A stretch of DNA of 64,000 nt from JBCCTX01 sp964652565 (GTDB taxonomy: Bacteria; Bacteroidota; Bacteroidia; J057). The first letter of the stretch is position 1; each line of letters opens with the position of its first letter. The stretch covers positions 19,867-83,866 of the forward strand of contig CAZZEC010000003.1 in assembly GCA_964652565.1 (NCBI GenBank). The letters run 5' to 3'. Both the position numbers and the translations under genes were made by a program. This document shows, piece by piece, positions 19,005-27,046 of the stretch. The notes under the pieces were generated by a model that was given only the letters and a program-made list of their open reading frames with translations, made no database searches and had not been told where the DNA came from.

Positions 19005-19012
19005 ATCTATAT

Positions 19013-19136
19013 CAGGGCAAACGCACCAAATTGTATAAATAATTCATTGTTAGTTAATTGTGATTAAAATAGTTATATATTGAATCAATGTAAGCTACTG
19101 ACTAGCAGCTGTTAATGATTTTAGTGCGTTTGCTCT
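19013..19136 (+). mobile_element. MITE copy 2 (subfamily A), 124 bp
   Basis: Begins CAGGGCAAACGCACC and ends GTGCGTTTGCTCT (one change in the right end). Flanked by an exact 10-bp duplication AGATCTATAT at 19003-19012 and 19137-19146. The left duplication overlaps the last two bases of the DUF3179 stop codon, so the insertion spared that gene by 8 bp. The interior closely matches copies 1 and 4, though the nested hairpin is weaker here. No ORF. Confidence 0.92.
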
Positions 19137-19222
19137 AGATCTATATTATATTTTTTGTGATTAAATATTGTTATTAATTTTTCTCTTGAATAGTTTTGAT
19201 ATTCGGATCGTAAAAATCTACT

Positions 19223-19822
19223 ATGGCCTATAAATATACTAATCGTCAGGGGAAAACGCACTATTTCAGAGCCGTAAAGACTAAAACTGGAAAGTATCGT
19301 TATTATGTAACTACATCTGAAGAATATCCCAATCTGATAGACGCTATTCCTGAAGAATATGAGGTAGTGGAATTACCCGAAGATGCCAGAGTAGTGATTC
19401 GCAAAATAAAGCCAACCTTAATAAATAGTAAGGAAAAAGAAATTGTTTATCAGGCCATTAGAGATTTTTCAGCTATTAAGGACTTTTTCATTCACACTGA
19501 GGAGGAATATATTTCTGTATATCACTCCGCATTAAACTATGAAGCTGGCATAGAACCAAACTTAAGTCGTGAAGAAGCCATTGAGCAATATGGAGACGGA
19601 ATTGAAAGATGGTTGCGTTTTTTCTGTGCTATGCGATTTAAGCTCGTAGACTCGAAAAGAAGGATATTTCAGGCCGAAAGGATTGTTCGTACGGGCTTCT
19701 TCGCTCAGGATTTTTACCAGATTGGAGAGCCAGGGTTACTAGAAAATCTGGCCAGAGCGTTCGGCCAGCATTTAGGACGCGATTCTTTTTATGATATTGA
19801 ACCTCATGGATGGATAGGATAA
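19223..19822 (+). CDS. hypothetical protein (199 aa)
   Basis: Not assigned to a family. Soluble, with a basic aromatic N-terminus (MAYKYTNRQGKTHYFRAVKTKTGKYRYYVT) that resembles a small beta-rich nucleic-acid or protein-binding fold, followed by EVVELPEDARVVIRKIKP and a mixed helical part (EEAIEQYGDGIERWLRFFCAMRFKLVD). No signal peptide. It lies alone on the plus strand between MITE copy 2 and the convergent ypdA gene. Real by composition and length; role unknown. Confidence 0.65.
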   Translation: MAYKYTNRQGKTHYFRAVKTKTGKYRYYVTTSEEYPNLIDAIPEEYEVVELPEDARVVIRKIKPTLINSKEKEIVYQAIRDFSAIKDFFIHTEEEYISVYHSALNYEAGIEPNLSREEAIEQYGDGIERWLRFFCAMRFKLVDSKRRIFQAERIVRTGFFAQDFYQIGEPGLLENLARAFGQHLGRDSFYDIEPHGWIG

Positions 19823-19861
19823 ACCAGATTTGGAAACTTGTTTCTTTCAGCCCAGCCCAGA

Positions 19862-20654
19862 TTAGATTGCGATCCTTTCTTTCTTCCGTGTTGCTATTTG
19901 ATCCATTACCACTTGTGCATGTTCTATAGAATTTTCTATAAACCATGTGCTGGTTCTCATTCCGCCACATACCGTACCTGCGATATACAAATTAGGCAAA
20001 TTCGTTTCAAACGTATCCTCATTGGCATGAGGCATCATGGTGCCATCTTCTTTAATATCGATTCCAATCCTTTTTAGCCAATCAAAGTCAGGATGATAGC
20101 CTGTCATCGCCAGTACAAAGTCATTGGGTATAGTAATATCGCCCTCTGGAGTATGTAAATCTACTTCATCAGGCCTAATTTCAGTAATATTGCTTTGGAA
20201 ATAGGCTTTAATGGAGCCTTCTTTGATACGGTTATCTATATCTGGTTTAACCCAGTATTTTACCCTATGACTGATCTCCTCTGAACGTATGACTAATGTG
20301 ACTTCAGCCCCTTTCCTCCAGGTCTCTAATGCAACATCGATTGCTGAATTAGCCGCGCCTACCACAATCACTTTCTGACCGATATANNNNNNNNNNNNNN
20401 NNNNNNNNNNNNNNNNNNNNNNNNNNNNNNNNNNNNNNNNNNNNNNNNNNNNNNNNNNNNNNNNNNNNNNNNNNNNNNNNNNNNNNAGAAGTGGAGAAAA
20501 AAGTCATATTCCTGGGGTAATTGTAAATGGAGTTAACGAGGCATCCCTTTTCAATTATCAAATAGGATAAGCCTTTTTGGGTTGCTTCTATGCCACAGGC
20601 AAGACCTATAGGACCTCCACCTACAATGATAACATCATATACATTGGATCTCAT
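19862..20654 (-). CDS. ypdA: YpdA-family thiol (bacillithiol-disulfide) reductase, interrupted by assembly gap
   Basis: An FAD/NAD(P)-binding oxidoreductase in two visible parts. The first 56 codons (20487-20654) hold the FAD dinucleotide motif DVIIVGGGPIGLACGIEA and NYPRNMTFFSTS. After 100 Ns, 175 codons (19862-20386) hold the second dinucleotide motif VIVVGAANSAIDVALETWRKG and end with LPNLYIAGTVCGG and FIENSIEHAQVV. The family is about 325 aa; the visible parts give 231, so about 95 residues are missing although the run of Ns covers only 33 codons. The reduced substrate in relatives is bacillithiol disulfide. The start follows the T9SS protein stop by 7 bp, so it is likely cotranscribed. 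There is no sign of a genuine frameshift. Confidence 0.85.
20387..20486. other. assembly gap (100 N)
   Basis: A second run of exactly 100 Ns, inside ypdA. Comparison with the family length suggests about 280-290 bp are really missing. Confidence 0.97.
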
Positions 20655-20661
20655 ATAAGAT

Positions 20662-23376
20662 TTATTCGGTTTTGATAAATTTCCTGAACAAGTTTTTTGC
20701 TCCGCTTTCTATCCTGCAAAGATACAAACCTGCTGGGAGAGTATGAATAGATACTGTATAGATATACGAATCATTATTCAGTGCAGTTTCAATATGGGGA
20801 ACTGGAATCAGGCGACCCTGCATATCATATAGTGCAATATTTGGTGCGATTGACTCAGAAGTGCGAGGGATGTTAATGAAAATTTCGTCATTGGCCGGGT
20901 TGGGATATAATGTAATACCCGATTGTGATAGATCGCTGCTAATAGGTGTAGTTACAGGAATAGAAGCCCTAAGTAAACCTAGTCCGGGGTTTCCTCTAGT
21001 TAATTTTTTCCCAAGAACCATCAATTGCTGCTCAACAATATGTGCATCAAATAGCTGGGCGATATTCTCTTGATTTCCAATGGTAATGTATTCTATCCAG
21101 TTATTCTCATTATTTCTTGTCAATAATTTCAATTCATCCGTAATGGCTACTTGATTGTACACAACCCATGGATTCGTTCGATCGTCAATAAGTAATTGTA
21201 ACGATGAACCCACGACAGTAGAATTTTCTGTAGGTAGTTCGGTAAGGGTCCATGTCCCTAATGTATTTTCTGCAAAGACAATCTTATTATTACTTTCATC
21301 TCTTATAGCAATCCAAAGGGTCCCATCAGACAGCGTTTGTACATCGTGAATCCCCGCTTGAAATTGGCTCTCTAATATAACAGTATCTGTTTCCCATTCT
21401 GTACTTGGAATGGACCTTTTGCTGTGTATCAGTTGGTTACTTAATTTGTCTATATAAGTAATATGTACATTTTCTTCCTGATCGACATGTAATTGTGCCA
21501 AATTGGGTCTTTGTCCTTCTGTTGGAATCGTAGAGATCCTCCAGGTTCCATTAGTGGATGAGCGATTCCATGAACCAAATTGTAGCGTTTGAGTCATTAA
21601 ATCAAAGTATGTAATGAATAAACTATCATTTGAATAGGCAATATTTAAATCTGTACCTAAAACGCTGTCAGCTATTACCCTATAATTCCAGGTGTCATTT
21701 TCTCTTAAGGCATACTTTAACTCTCCTGATTGCCAGCTAGCATAAATGACAATAGGAATGGTATCTAGAATGGTTGAATTGACGGCTGACGAAATTTGTA
21801 AACCTGCATCGTCAATAACTTCAAGATTAAGATTATCACCTTGGAAAGTTCCCCAAATGAGCTGATCGTTAATACGCTCATGATAGACGAATTGTAGATG
21901 ATCCTGATCCAATGGAATAGAGCTGAGAATATTTCCTGTTTGAGTATTCGTGAATATAGGGCGAATGTTCCACTGAATACGATCCAATTGCGTGGATGCC
22001 CACATCAATTGTTCTTCCAATCCATCGTAAAAGACAATATGCAAACTATCTTCCCATATCTGAGACTGAAGAGAGGAGTTTGTCAACCATATTCCCAGGG
22101 TATCTGTGTTCCAATTTCTTCCTTGGTCTTGAGAATAATTTAAGACAATGTCCCCAGAGCCAGCATTGTAGTGTGCGGTGTATATACTCGTATCTCCTCT
22201 TGTTGAAATAGTGTGGAATGTCCGATATAGTCCATCGTGACTGTTGGGGTTATTGGCATTATTTCGTTCTCCTAATTCCTTATAGAAAGGTGAGTATTCA
22301 GGCTTTTCTAATGAATCTGGATGAAAACTAGCGTAGAAATATGTTCTACGATTAAAAGGAGCCGCATTGACATATACTGTTCTATTTTCAAAGCCATATA
22401 ACCCTGACACACCATATACCATATGTATTAGGGAATCATTTGTATTAGAAATATCAATGAAATCAAACGTTTCTCTGAATTTCTGAGCTGCATTTGCTCC
22501 ATTACTTGCAAATCTATTCACTGAATCTAGTACGCGTATTTCCCAGTTTTGAAGTTGGTACTTATTGGATTCGAATAGCAACAGTTCATTATTGTGCATA
22601 GAATTGGTAATCGTGAAATAATGATCTTCTTTCCAAGGTATAATTTGATTGAATTCACCAAATCGATCACCATTTAATAAGCAATCTGTTGGTTTTTTCA
22701 TGGAAATAGCCAGTGTGTCAATAATCGTCCATTCTGTATTCTCTTTGTATGCATACCCCATATACATGTCATATGCTTCTTTGTAGAGTGCGATTACAGG
22801 TGGACATAAAACTTCCCATTCTGTCATTGTACCATCGTAGAAACTGATGAGAGGATGATTTTTTTCAGTGAGTGTAAGGTCGATCGAAGCTTGATTAAAA
22901 GATGGGAAAAACATATCAAATCCATACTTCCCTAAATCTGATCGCAAGGGAAGGTCTTCATGTATCCATCCTTCTTCTGATCGAGTTGTGTAAGCCAGAA
23001 ATGCCGAATCCTTATAATTATATAGGTATGCTATATGTGGAATGCCCTCATTATCTATGTAAAGTGAGGATTTGAAACCAGATGCACGATCGGGATCTAC
23101 TTCCTCCCTTGACCAGCTAGCGCTGTCCTTTTCTTTAAAGGTATATACGAGTTGATCTAGGTTTCTATCCCAGTAGGATATATGGAAATTTCCTTGTTGA
23201 TCTATGACAAAATCCGGATGTACACCTGATGAGAGCACATCCTGGGTAAGGTCATCAAATGTCCAGTTGATAACCTGAGCACTGCAGGTAAGAGGTACAA
23301 TATAAAGTGTGAGTAATATTAACTGGAGCAGGGTAAAGAAAGGAGTTAGTATATGTTTAGTCAAAATTATCACCAT
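20662..23376 (-). CDS. T9SS-secreted protein with C-terminal sorting domain
   Basis: A 904-aa secreted protein. N-terminal Sec signal (HILTPFFTLLQLILLTLYIVPLTCSAQ), a long middle of repeating beta units of the type DxxG..HI.YxD..., resembling BNR/propeller repeats, and a type A sorting domain at the C-terminus (ITLYPNPANDEIFINIP, IALYDMQGRLI, LPAGLYLCRIESG). The last domain directs export by the type IX system and is cleaved at the surface. No catalytic motif was recognised; it may be an adhesin or a propeller scaffold. The start overlaps the end of recJ by 20 bp. Confidence 0.85.
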   Translation of the reverse strand: MVIILTKHILTPFFTLLQLILLTLYIVPLTCSAQVINWTFDDLTQDVLSSGVHPDFVIDQQGNFHISYWDRNLDQLVYTFKEKDSASWSREEVDPDRASGFKSSLYIDNEGIPHIAYLYNYKDSAFLAYTTRSEEGWIHEDLPLRSDLGKYGFDMFFPSFNQASIDLTLTEKNHPLISFYDGTMTEWEVLCPPVIALYKEAYDMYMGYAYKENTEWTIIDTLAISMKKPTDCLLNGDRFGEFNQIIPWKEDHYFTITNSMHNNELLLFESNKYQLQNWEIRVLDSVNRFASNGANAAQKFRETFDFIDISNTNDSLIHMVYGVSGLYGFENRTVYVNAAPFNRRTYFYASFHPDSLEKPEYSPFYKELGERNNANNPNSHDGLYRTFHTISTRGDTSIYTAHYNAGSGDIVLNYSQDQGRNWNTDTLGIWLTNSSLQSQIWEDSLHIVFYDGLEEQLMWASTQLDRIQWNIRPIFTNTQTGNILSSIPLDQDHLQFVYHERINDQLIWGTFQGDNLNLEVIDDAGLQISSAVNSTILDTIPIVIYASWQSGELKYALRENDTWNYRVIADSVLGTDLNIAYSNDSLFITYFDLMTQTLQFGSWNRSSTNGTWRISTIPTEGQRPNLAQLHVDQEENVHITYIDKLSNQLIHSKRSIPSTEWETDTVILESQFQAGIHDVQTLSDGTLWIAIRDESNNKIVFAENTLGTWTLTELPTENSTVVGSSLQLLIDDRTNPWVVYNQVAITDELKLLTRNNENNWIEYITIGNQENIAQLFDAHIVEQQLMVLGKKLTRGNPGLGLLRASIPVTTPISSDLSQSGITLYPNPANDEIFINIPRTSESIAPNIALYDMQGRLIPVPHIETALNNDSYIYTVSIHTLPAGLYLCRIESGAKNLFRKFIKTE

Positions 23377-25096
23377 GTGTCTTGATATCTTTAAGAATTA
23401 GATTTATCGTCTTTCGATCTCTCCAAATGTTAAAAGTCGCCTGAAAGGCGATATCTACCTTAGTATGCTGAAACGTGTCAATCTTGTCGACCATGTTAAA
23501 TCCTATTGCTTCAAACTTTATTCCCATTTGTTCAACAACTATTTTAAGATGAACCTCTTTAAGGATTTCGTGATAGATCACAGATACACCCTGCGCGACA
23601 AAAACGGGTGTGGGATTCTCTGGTCCAAATGGAGCCATCCTATGTAAAAGTCTTACAAAACGATCATCAATTTCCGAAAAATTAATAATGTGGTCAATGT
23701 ATAATATGGGTACTTTTTGTTCAGGCAATATTCTGCTGGAAACAGCGGCTTCAAATTTACTTCTAAACTCTTCTAGTCTATAAGTTTCTAACGTAAGTCC
23801 TGCTGCATATTGATGTCCTCCAAACCTGAGTAAGCAATCTTCACAGTCGGAAAGTGCTTCATATAGATTAAACCCATCGACAGACCGTGCAGAACCAACT
23901 AACTTACCATCCGATTCTGCCAGCAAGATCGTTGGCTTGTAATGGTGTTCAATTAGCCGAGAAGCAACAATACCCACAACACCTTTATGCCATTGAGGTC
24001 CAAACAGCACAGTGGTATGCTTGTCGCGTTGCTTGGGATCAGAGGAGATCATTTCAAGTGCTTCAGATGTCATGTACTTATCAATATGTTGTCGCTCCTC
24101 ATTAGCCTGATCGAGGGATTGTGCCAATAACGATAATGAAGAGGTATCTCCCATTAATACATCGACTGCGTGGCTGGCATGTCGTAGTCTCCCTGCAGCA
24201 TTGACCCTGGGACCAATAAAAAACACAAGGTCTGAAATGTCCCAGTTTCTATGTCTATTATCCAGTGCCATAATAGCTCGAATACCCTTGCTGGGATTAT
24301 TACGGATTTTTTTTAGCCCGTAATATGCAATAATTCTATTTTCTCCTATGATAGGCACAATGTCACTGGCAATACTAAGGGTAATTAGATCGCAATAGGT
24401 ATCAAACGGTGATTCTAACATACTCGGATCAATCATTTTTCTTTTGACTAATACCTGATAGAATGCTTCCATGAGTTTCCAGGCGACTCCACAACCAGAA
24501 AGTTCCTTAAAAGGGTAGGGACAATCGTTACGTTTGGGATCGAGAATAGCATAAGCATTGGGCAATTGTTCCCCAGGAGTATGATGATCACATATAATTG
24601 TCTCAATCTCTTTGCTTCGCGCATAGTCTATTTTATCAAGTGCCTTAATACCACAATCGAGGCTGATGATAAGAGATGCATTTACACTAAAGGCATAATC
24701 TATAGCCTGAAAAGAAATGCCATACCCTTCTGTGTATCTGTCGGGAATATAAAAGTCAATGTGCAATCCCCAACTGCGTAGACACATAGCACATAGAGCG
24801 ACCGCTGTAGTGCCATCAACATCATAATCTCCCACTAATAATATTTTCTCACCAGAGGATTTGGCATGTAATAAGCGTTTTACTGCGATATCTAGATCCT
24901 TCATCAATAGTGGATCGTGTAAATCACTTGTACCCGGAACAAAAAATGATTTAGCTGATTCGAAAGAGTGAATCCCTCGTTGAACTAATATATTGGCTAA
25001 TGAAATAGGAAATGGACGGTCCACTCCAAGTTCCCTGGATAATTGCTGAGTAATATTACCCGTTGTATTTTGTATAAGTTTCCACTTCAGATCCAT
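23357..25096 (-). CDS. recJ: single-stranded-DNA-specific exonuclease RecJ
   Basis: A 579-aa 5'-3' ssDNA exonuclease of recombination and mismatch repair. DHH domain motifs LLVGDYDVDGTTA, SLDCGI and ICDHHTPGE supply the metal ligands. The DHHA1 domain contains GPRVNAAGRL and LRFGGHQYAAGLTL, and the C-terminal OB-like domain follows. Length is normal. It lies 80 bp downstream of rsmI and overlaps the T9SS gene by 20 bp; that overlap suggests a shared transcript. Confidence 0.95.
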   Translation of the reverse strand: MDLKWKLIQNTTGNITQQLSRELGVDRPFPISLANILVQRGIHSFESAKSFFVPGTSDLHDPLLMKDLDIAVKRLLHAKSSGEKILLVGDYDVDGTTAVALCAMCLRSWGLHIDFYIPDRYTEGYGISFQAIDYAFSVNASLIISLDCGIKALDKIDYARSKEIETIICDHHTPGEQLPNAYAILDPKRNDCPYPFKELSGCGVAWKLMEAFYQVLVKRKMIDPSMLESPFDTYCDLITLSIASDIVPIIGENRIIAYYGLKKIRNNPSKGIRAIMALDNRHRNWDISDLVFFIGPRVNAAGRLRHASHAVDVLMGDTSSLSLLAQSLDQANEERQHIDKYMTSEALEMISSDPKQRDKHTTVLFGPQWHKGVVGIVASRLIEHHYKPTILLAESDGKLVGSARSVDGFNLYEALSDCEDCLLRFGGHQYAAGLTLETYRLEEFRSKFEAAVSSRILPEQKVPILYIDHIINFSEIDDRFVRLLHRMAPFGPENPTPVFVAQGVSVIYHEILKEVHLKIVVEQMGIKFEAIGFNMVDKIDTFQHTKVDIAFQATFNIWRDRKTINLILKDIKTHGDNFD

Positions 25097-25176
25097 GAAA
25101 TATGCTTTTGTATATCAAAGCTAAAGAGAGAAAAAGTAAGTAATATGGAAAAATGCAAGAATTAGTAAAATCGAAA

Positions 25177-25863
25177 TTAAGATTCGCTGCCTTTTCCTCC
25201 AACTACGATCACACATTCCCCTTTGATATTGTGAAGACTACTCAACTCATCCCTTACTTCCTGAAGGGTGCCGCGAATATAGGTTTCATGAATTTTTGTG
25301 AGTTCTCGGCAAAAGCATACAGGTCTTTGAGGACCTAATATTTCTATGAGCTGTGTAAGCGTTTTGAGAACGCGGTGAGGGGATTCGTAAAGTATAAATG
25401 TTCTCGCTTCATCGCTGAGTGCGTTAAGACGAGTTTGTCGACCTTTTTTTGGAGGCAAAAATCCTTCAAAAATAAATCGATCGCAGGGTAATCCGCTGGT
25501 GATAAGTGCTGGTAAAAAAGCGGCAGCTCCAGGTAGTGTTTCCACAGGGATATTCCTGTGTATGGCTTCACGAACGATAAGAAAACCGGGATCGGAGATT
25601 CCTGGAGTACCTGCATCCGAGACTACTGCTATTTGGAGATCTTCAGCGATCACTTTTTCAAGTAATTGTGGTACACGCTGATGTTCATTGTGTTGATGAA
25701 TAGATATTTGCTTAGTCGGAATTTGATAATGTTTGAGTAGGATTCCTGTAGTACGAGTATCTTCTGCTGCAATAAGGTCTACATCTTTCAGGACTTCTAG
25801 TGCCCTGAAGGTAATATCGCCGAGATTTCCGATAGGGGTAGGTACGATTATGATTCTTGGCAT
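25177..25863 (-). CDS. rsmI: 16S rRNA (cytidine1402-2'-O)-methyltransferase RsmI
   Basis: A 228-aa SAM-dependent methyltransferase that 2'-O-methylates C1402 of 16S rRNA. It shows the family start IIIVPTPIGNLGDITFRALE, then AEDTRTTGILLKHY, VVSDAGTPGISDPGF, LPGAAAFLPALITSGLP and FCRELTKIHETYIRG. Shorter than the roughly 280-aa proteobacterial form, as is common in Bacteroidota, because the C-terminal extension is lacking. Upstream are two near-identical palindromes that may control it or end the preceding regulator transcript. Confidence 0.94.
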   Translation of the reverse strand: MPRIIIVPTPIGNLGDITFRALEVLKDVDLIAAEDTRTTGILLKHYQIPTKQISIHQHNEHQRVPQLLEKVIAEDLQIAVVSDAGTPGISDPGFLIVREAIHRNIPVETLPGAAAFLPALITSGLPCDRFIFEGFLPPKKGRQTRLNALSDEARTFILYESPHRVLKTLTQLIEILGPQRPVCFCRELTKIHETYIRGTLQEVRDELSSLHNIKGECVIVVGGKGSES

Positions 25864-25905
25864 AAGAGAAAGAATCCCATACTTAACTGTGTAAGGTAAT
25901 GATAG

Positions 25906-25925
25906 GTGAGGAATTCATTCCGCAC
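25906..25925. promoter_or_regulatory. imperfect palindrome GTGAGGAATTCATTCCGCAC
   Basis: A 20-bp near-palindrome about 43 bp upstream of the rsmI start, extended on the plus strand as GGTGAGGA...TCCGCACC followed by TTTT. It matches the perfect palindrome 78 bp away at 18 of 20 positions. It could be an operator half of a pair or a transcription-terminator hairpin. Confidence 0.4.
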
Positions 25926-25978
25926 CTTTTGAAAAATAAGTGGATGGACTAAATTATATGATAGTTTATTCAATTCTC

Positions 25979-26008
25979 AATAAGTGCGGAATTAATTCCG
26001 CACTTATT
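25979..26008. terminator. 30-bp perfect palindrome after the LytTR gene
   Basis: A perfect 30-bp palindrome with the core GTGCGGAATTAATTCCGCAC, beginning 1 bp past the LytTR stop codon. As RNA it forms a 13-bp stem with a TTAA loop. There is no T tract after it on either strand, so it may end the regulator transcript weakly, protect the 3' end, or bind a dimeric protein. Terminator is the likeliest reading from position. Confidence 0.5.
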
Positions 26009-26009
26009 A

Positions 26010-26777
26010 TTAAAACTTCAACACTTGTTTTAAAATTTTAGATTTTTCCCGACTACTGATAACTTCTTTGTCATTACTCAGGATGATTTTAAAACGATTT
26101 CCAAACCAGATGACAATTTCTTTGACATGTTTGAGGCCAATGATACAAGATCGATTTACCCTAAAGAATTGATCTGATGGTAATTTCCGCTCAAATGTGT
26201 CTAAGGTATGATTCAGCAGATAAGATCTTTCTTTAGTGTAGAGTCTCACACTTCTTTCCTCTACCTCAATACAAACTACATCTGCATAGTCTACCAATTT
26301 GTAACGATCTCTGGTAGGAATAGGTACTTTGTTGGAAAAAGGAACTTTAATTTCCTCAGCAATATCTGACTTGAGCATTTCTGCCAGTTTTTCCTTATCT
26401 AGTTTTGACGCTTCCCGATTACTTTCAACCTTTTCAACTGCAGCTCGAAGTCGCTCTTCATTAAACGGTTTTAGTAGATAGTCAATAGCATTGAGTTCAA
26501 ATGCTTTGATTGCATGTTCACTATATGCGGTAGCAAAAATGACAGCTGGCATTTCTTCCAGATCAATACTCTCAGCTACTTCCAGTCCGCTGAGACCAGG
26601 CATTTCAATATCTAGGAAAACGATATCGGGTTTCATTGATTGAATATGCTCGAGAGCATCTAGGCCATTTTCCGCAACGTGAACTAGGTCTACCGTATCA
26701 ATTTTTGTTAACAAACGCTTCATCTTGTTACGAGCCGGTTGTTCATCATCGGCAATGATTACACGCAATTTTGACAT
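26010..26777 (-). CDS. LytTR-family response regulator
   Basis: A 255-aa transcription regulator. The REC domain (residues 1-120) has the acidic pocket ADDE, phospho-acceptor D56 in VFLDIEMPG, and the conserved Lys in YLLKPF. The LytTR DNA-binding domain (about 155-255) shows VCIEVEERSVRLYTKER, FFRVNRSCIIGLKHVKEI and VISSREKSK. It is the evident partner of the histidine kinase immediately upstream in transcription order, separated by 269 bp. Targets are unknown; LytTR proteins bind imperfect direct repeats. Confidence 0.93.
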   Translation of the reverse strand: MSKLRVIIADDEQPARNKMKRLLTKIDTVDLVHVAENGLDALEHIQSMKPDIVFLDIEMPGLSGLEVAESIDLEEMPAVIFATAYSEHAIKAFELNAIDYLLKPFNEERLRAAVEKVESNREASKLDKEKLAEMLKSDIAEEIKVPFSNKVPIPTRDRYKLVDYADVVCIEVEERSVRLYTKERSYLLNHTLDTFERKLPSDQFFRVNRSCIIGLKHVKEIVIWFGNRFKIILSNDKEVISSREKSKILKQVLKF

Positions 26778-27046
26778 GTGTATTAATTTTTATCAATATA
26801 GATTACGAAATTTATAGTATTATGAAATAAAAAAATAAATAAAAAATACGATAAATATTACATAAAAATGTATTGAAACAGCTTTAACGAATCCGTAATC
26901 CTTAGATTAAGTGATAAGTCAACAGTTCATTGGCTTCAATCCACAATATGGAAATACAAGTTTGCAAGTATTCTCGTGTGTAAGATACACTGAGATATTA
27001 ACGGAAAAGGACATAAAAATAGCATATATTAGGAAACTTTCTGCCT

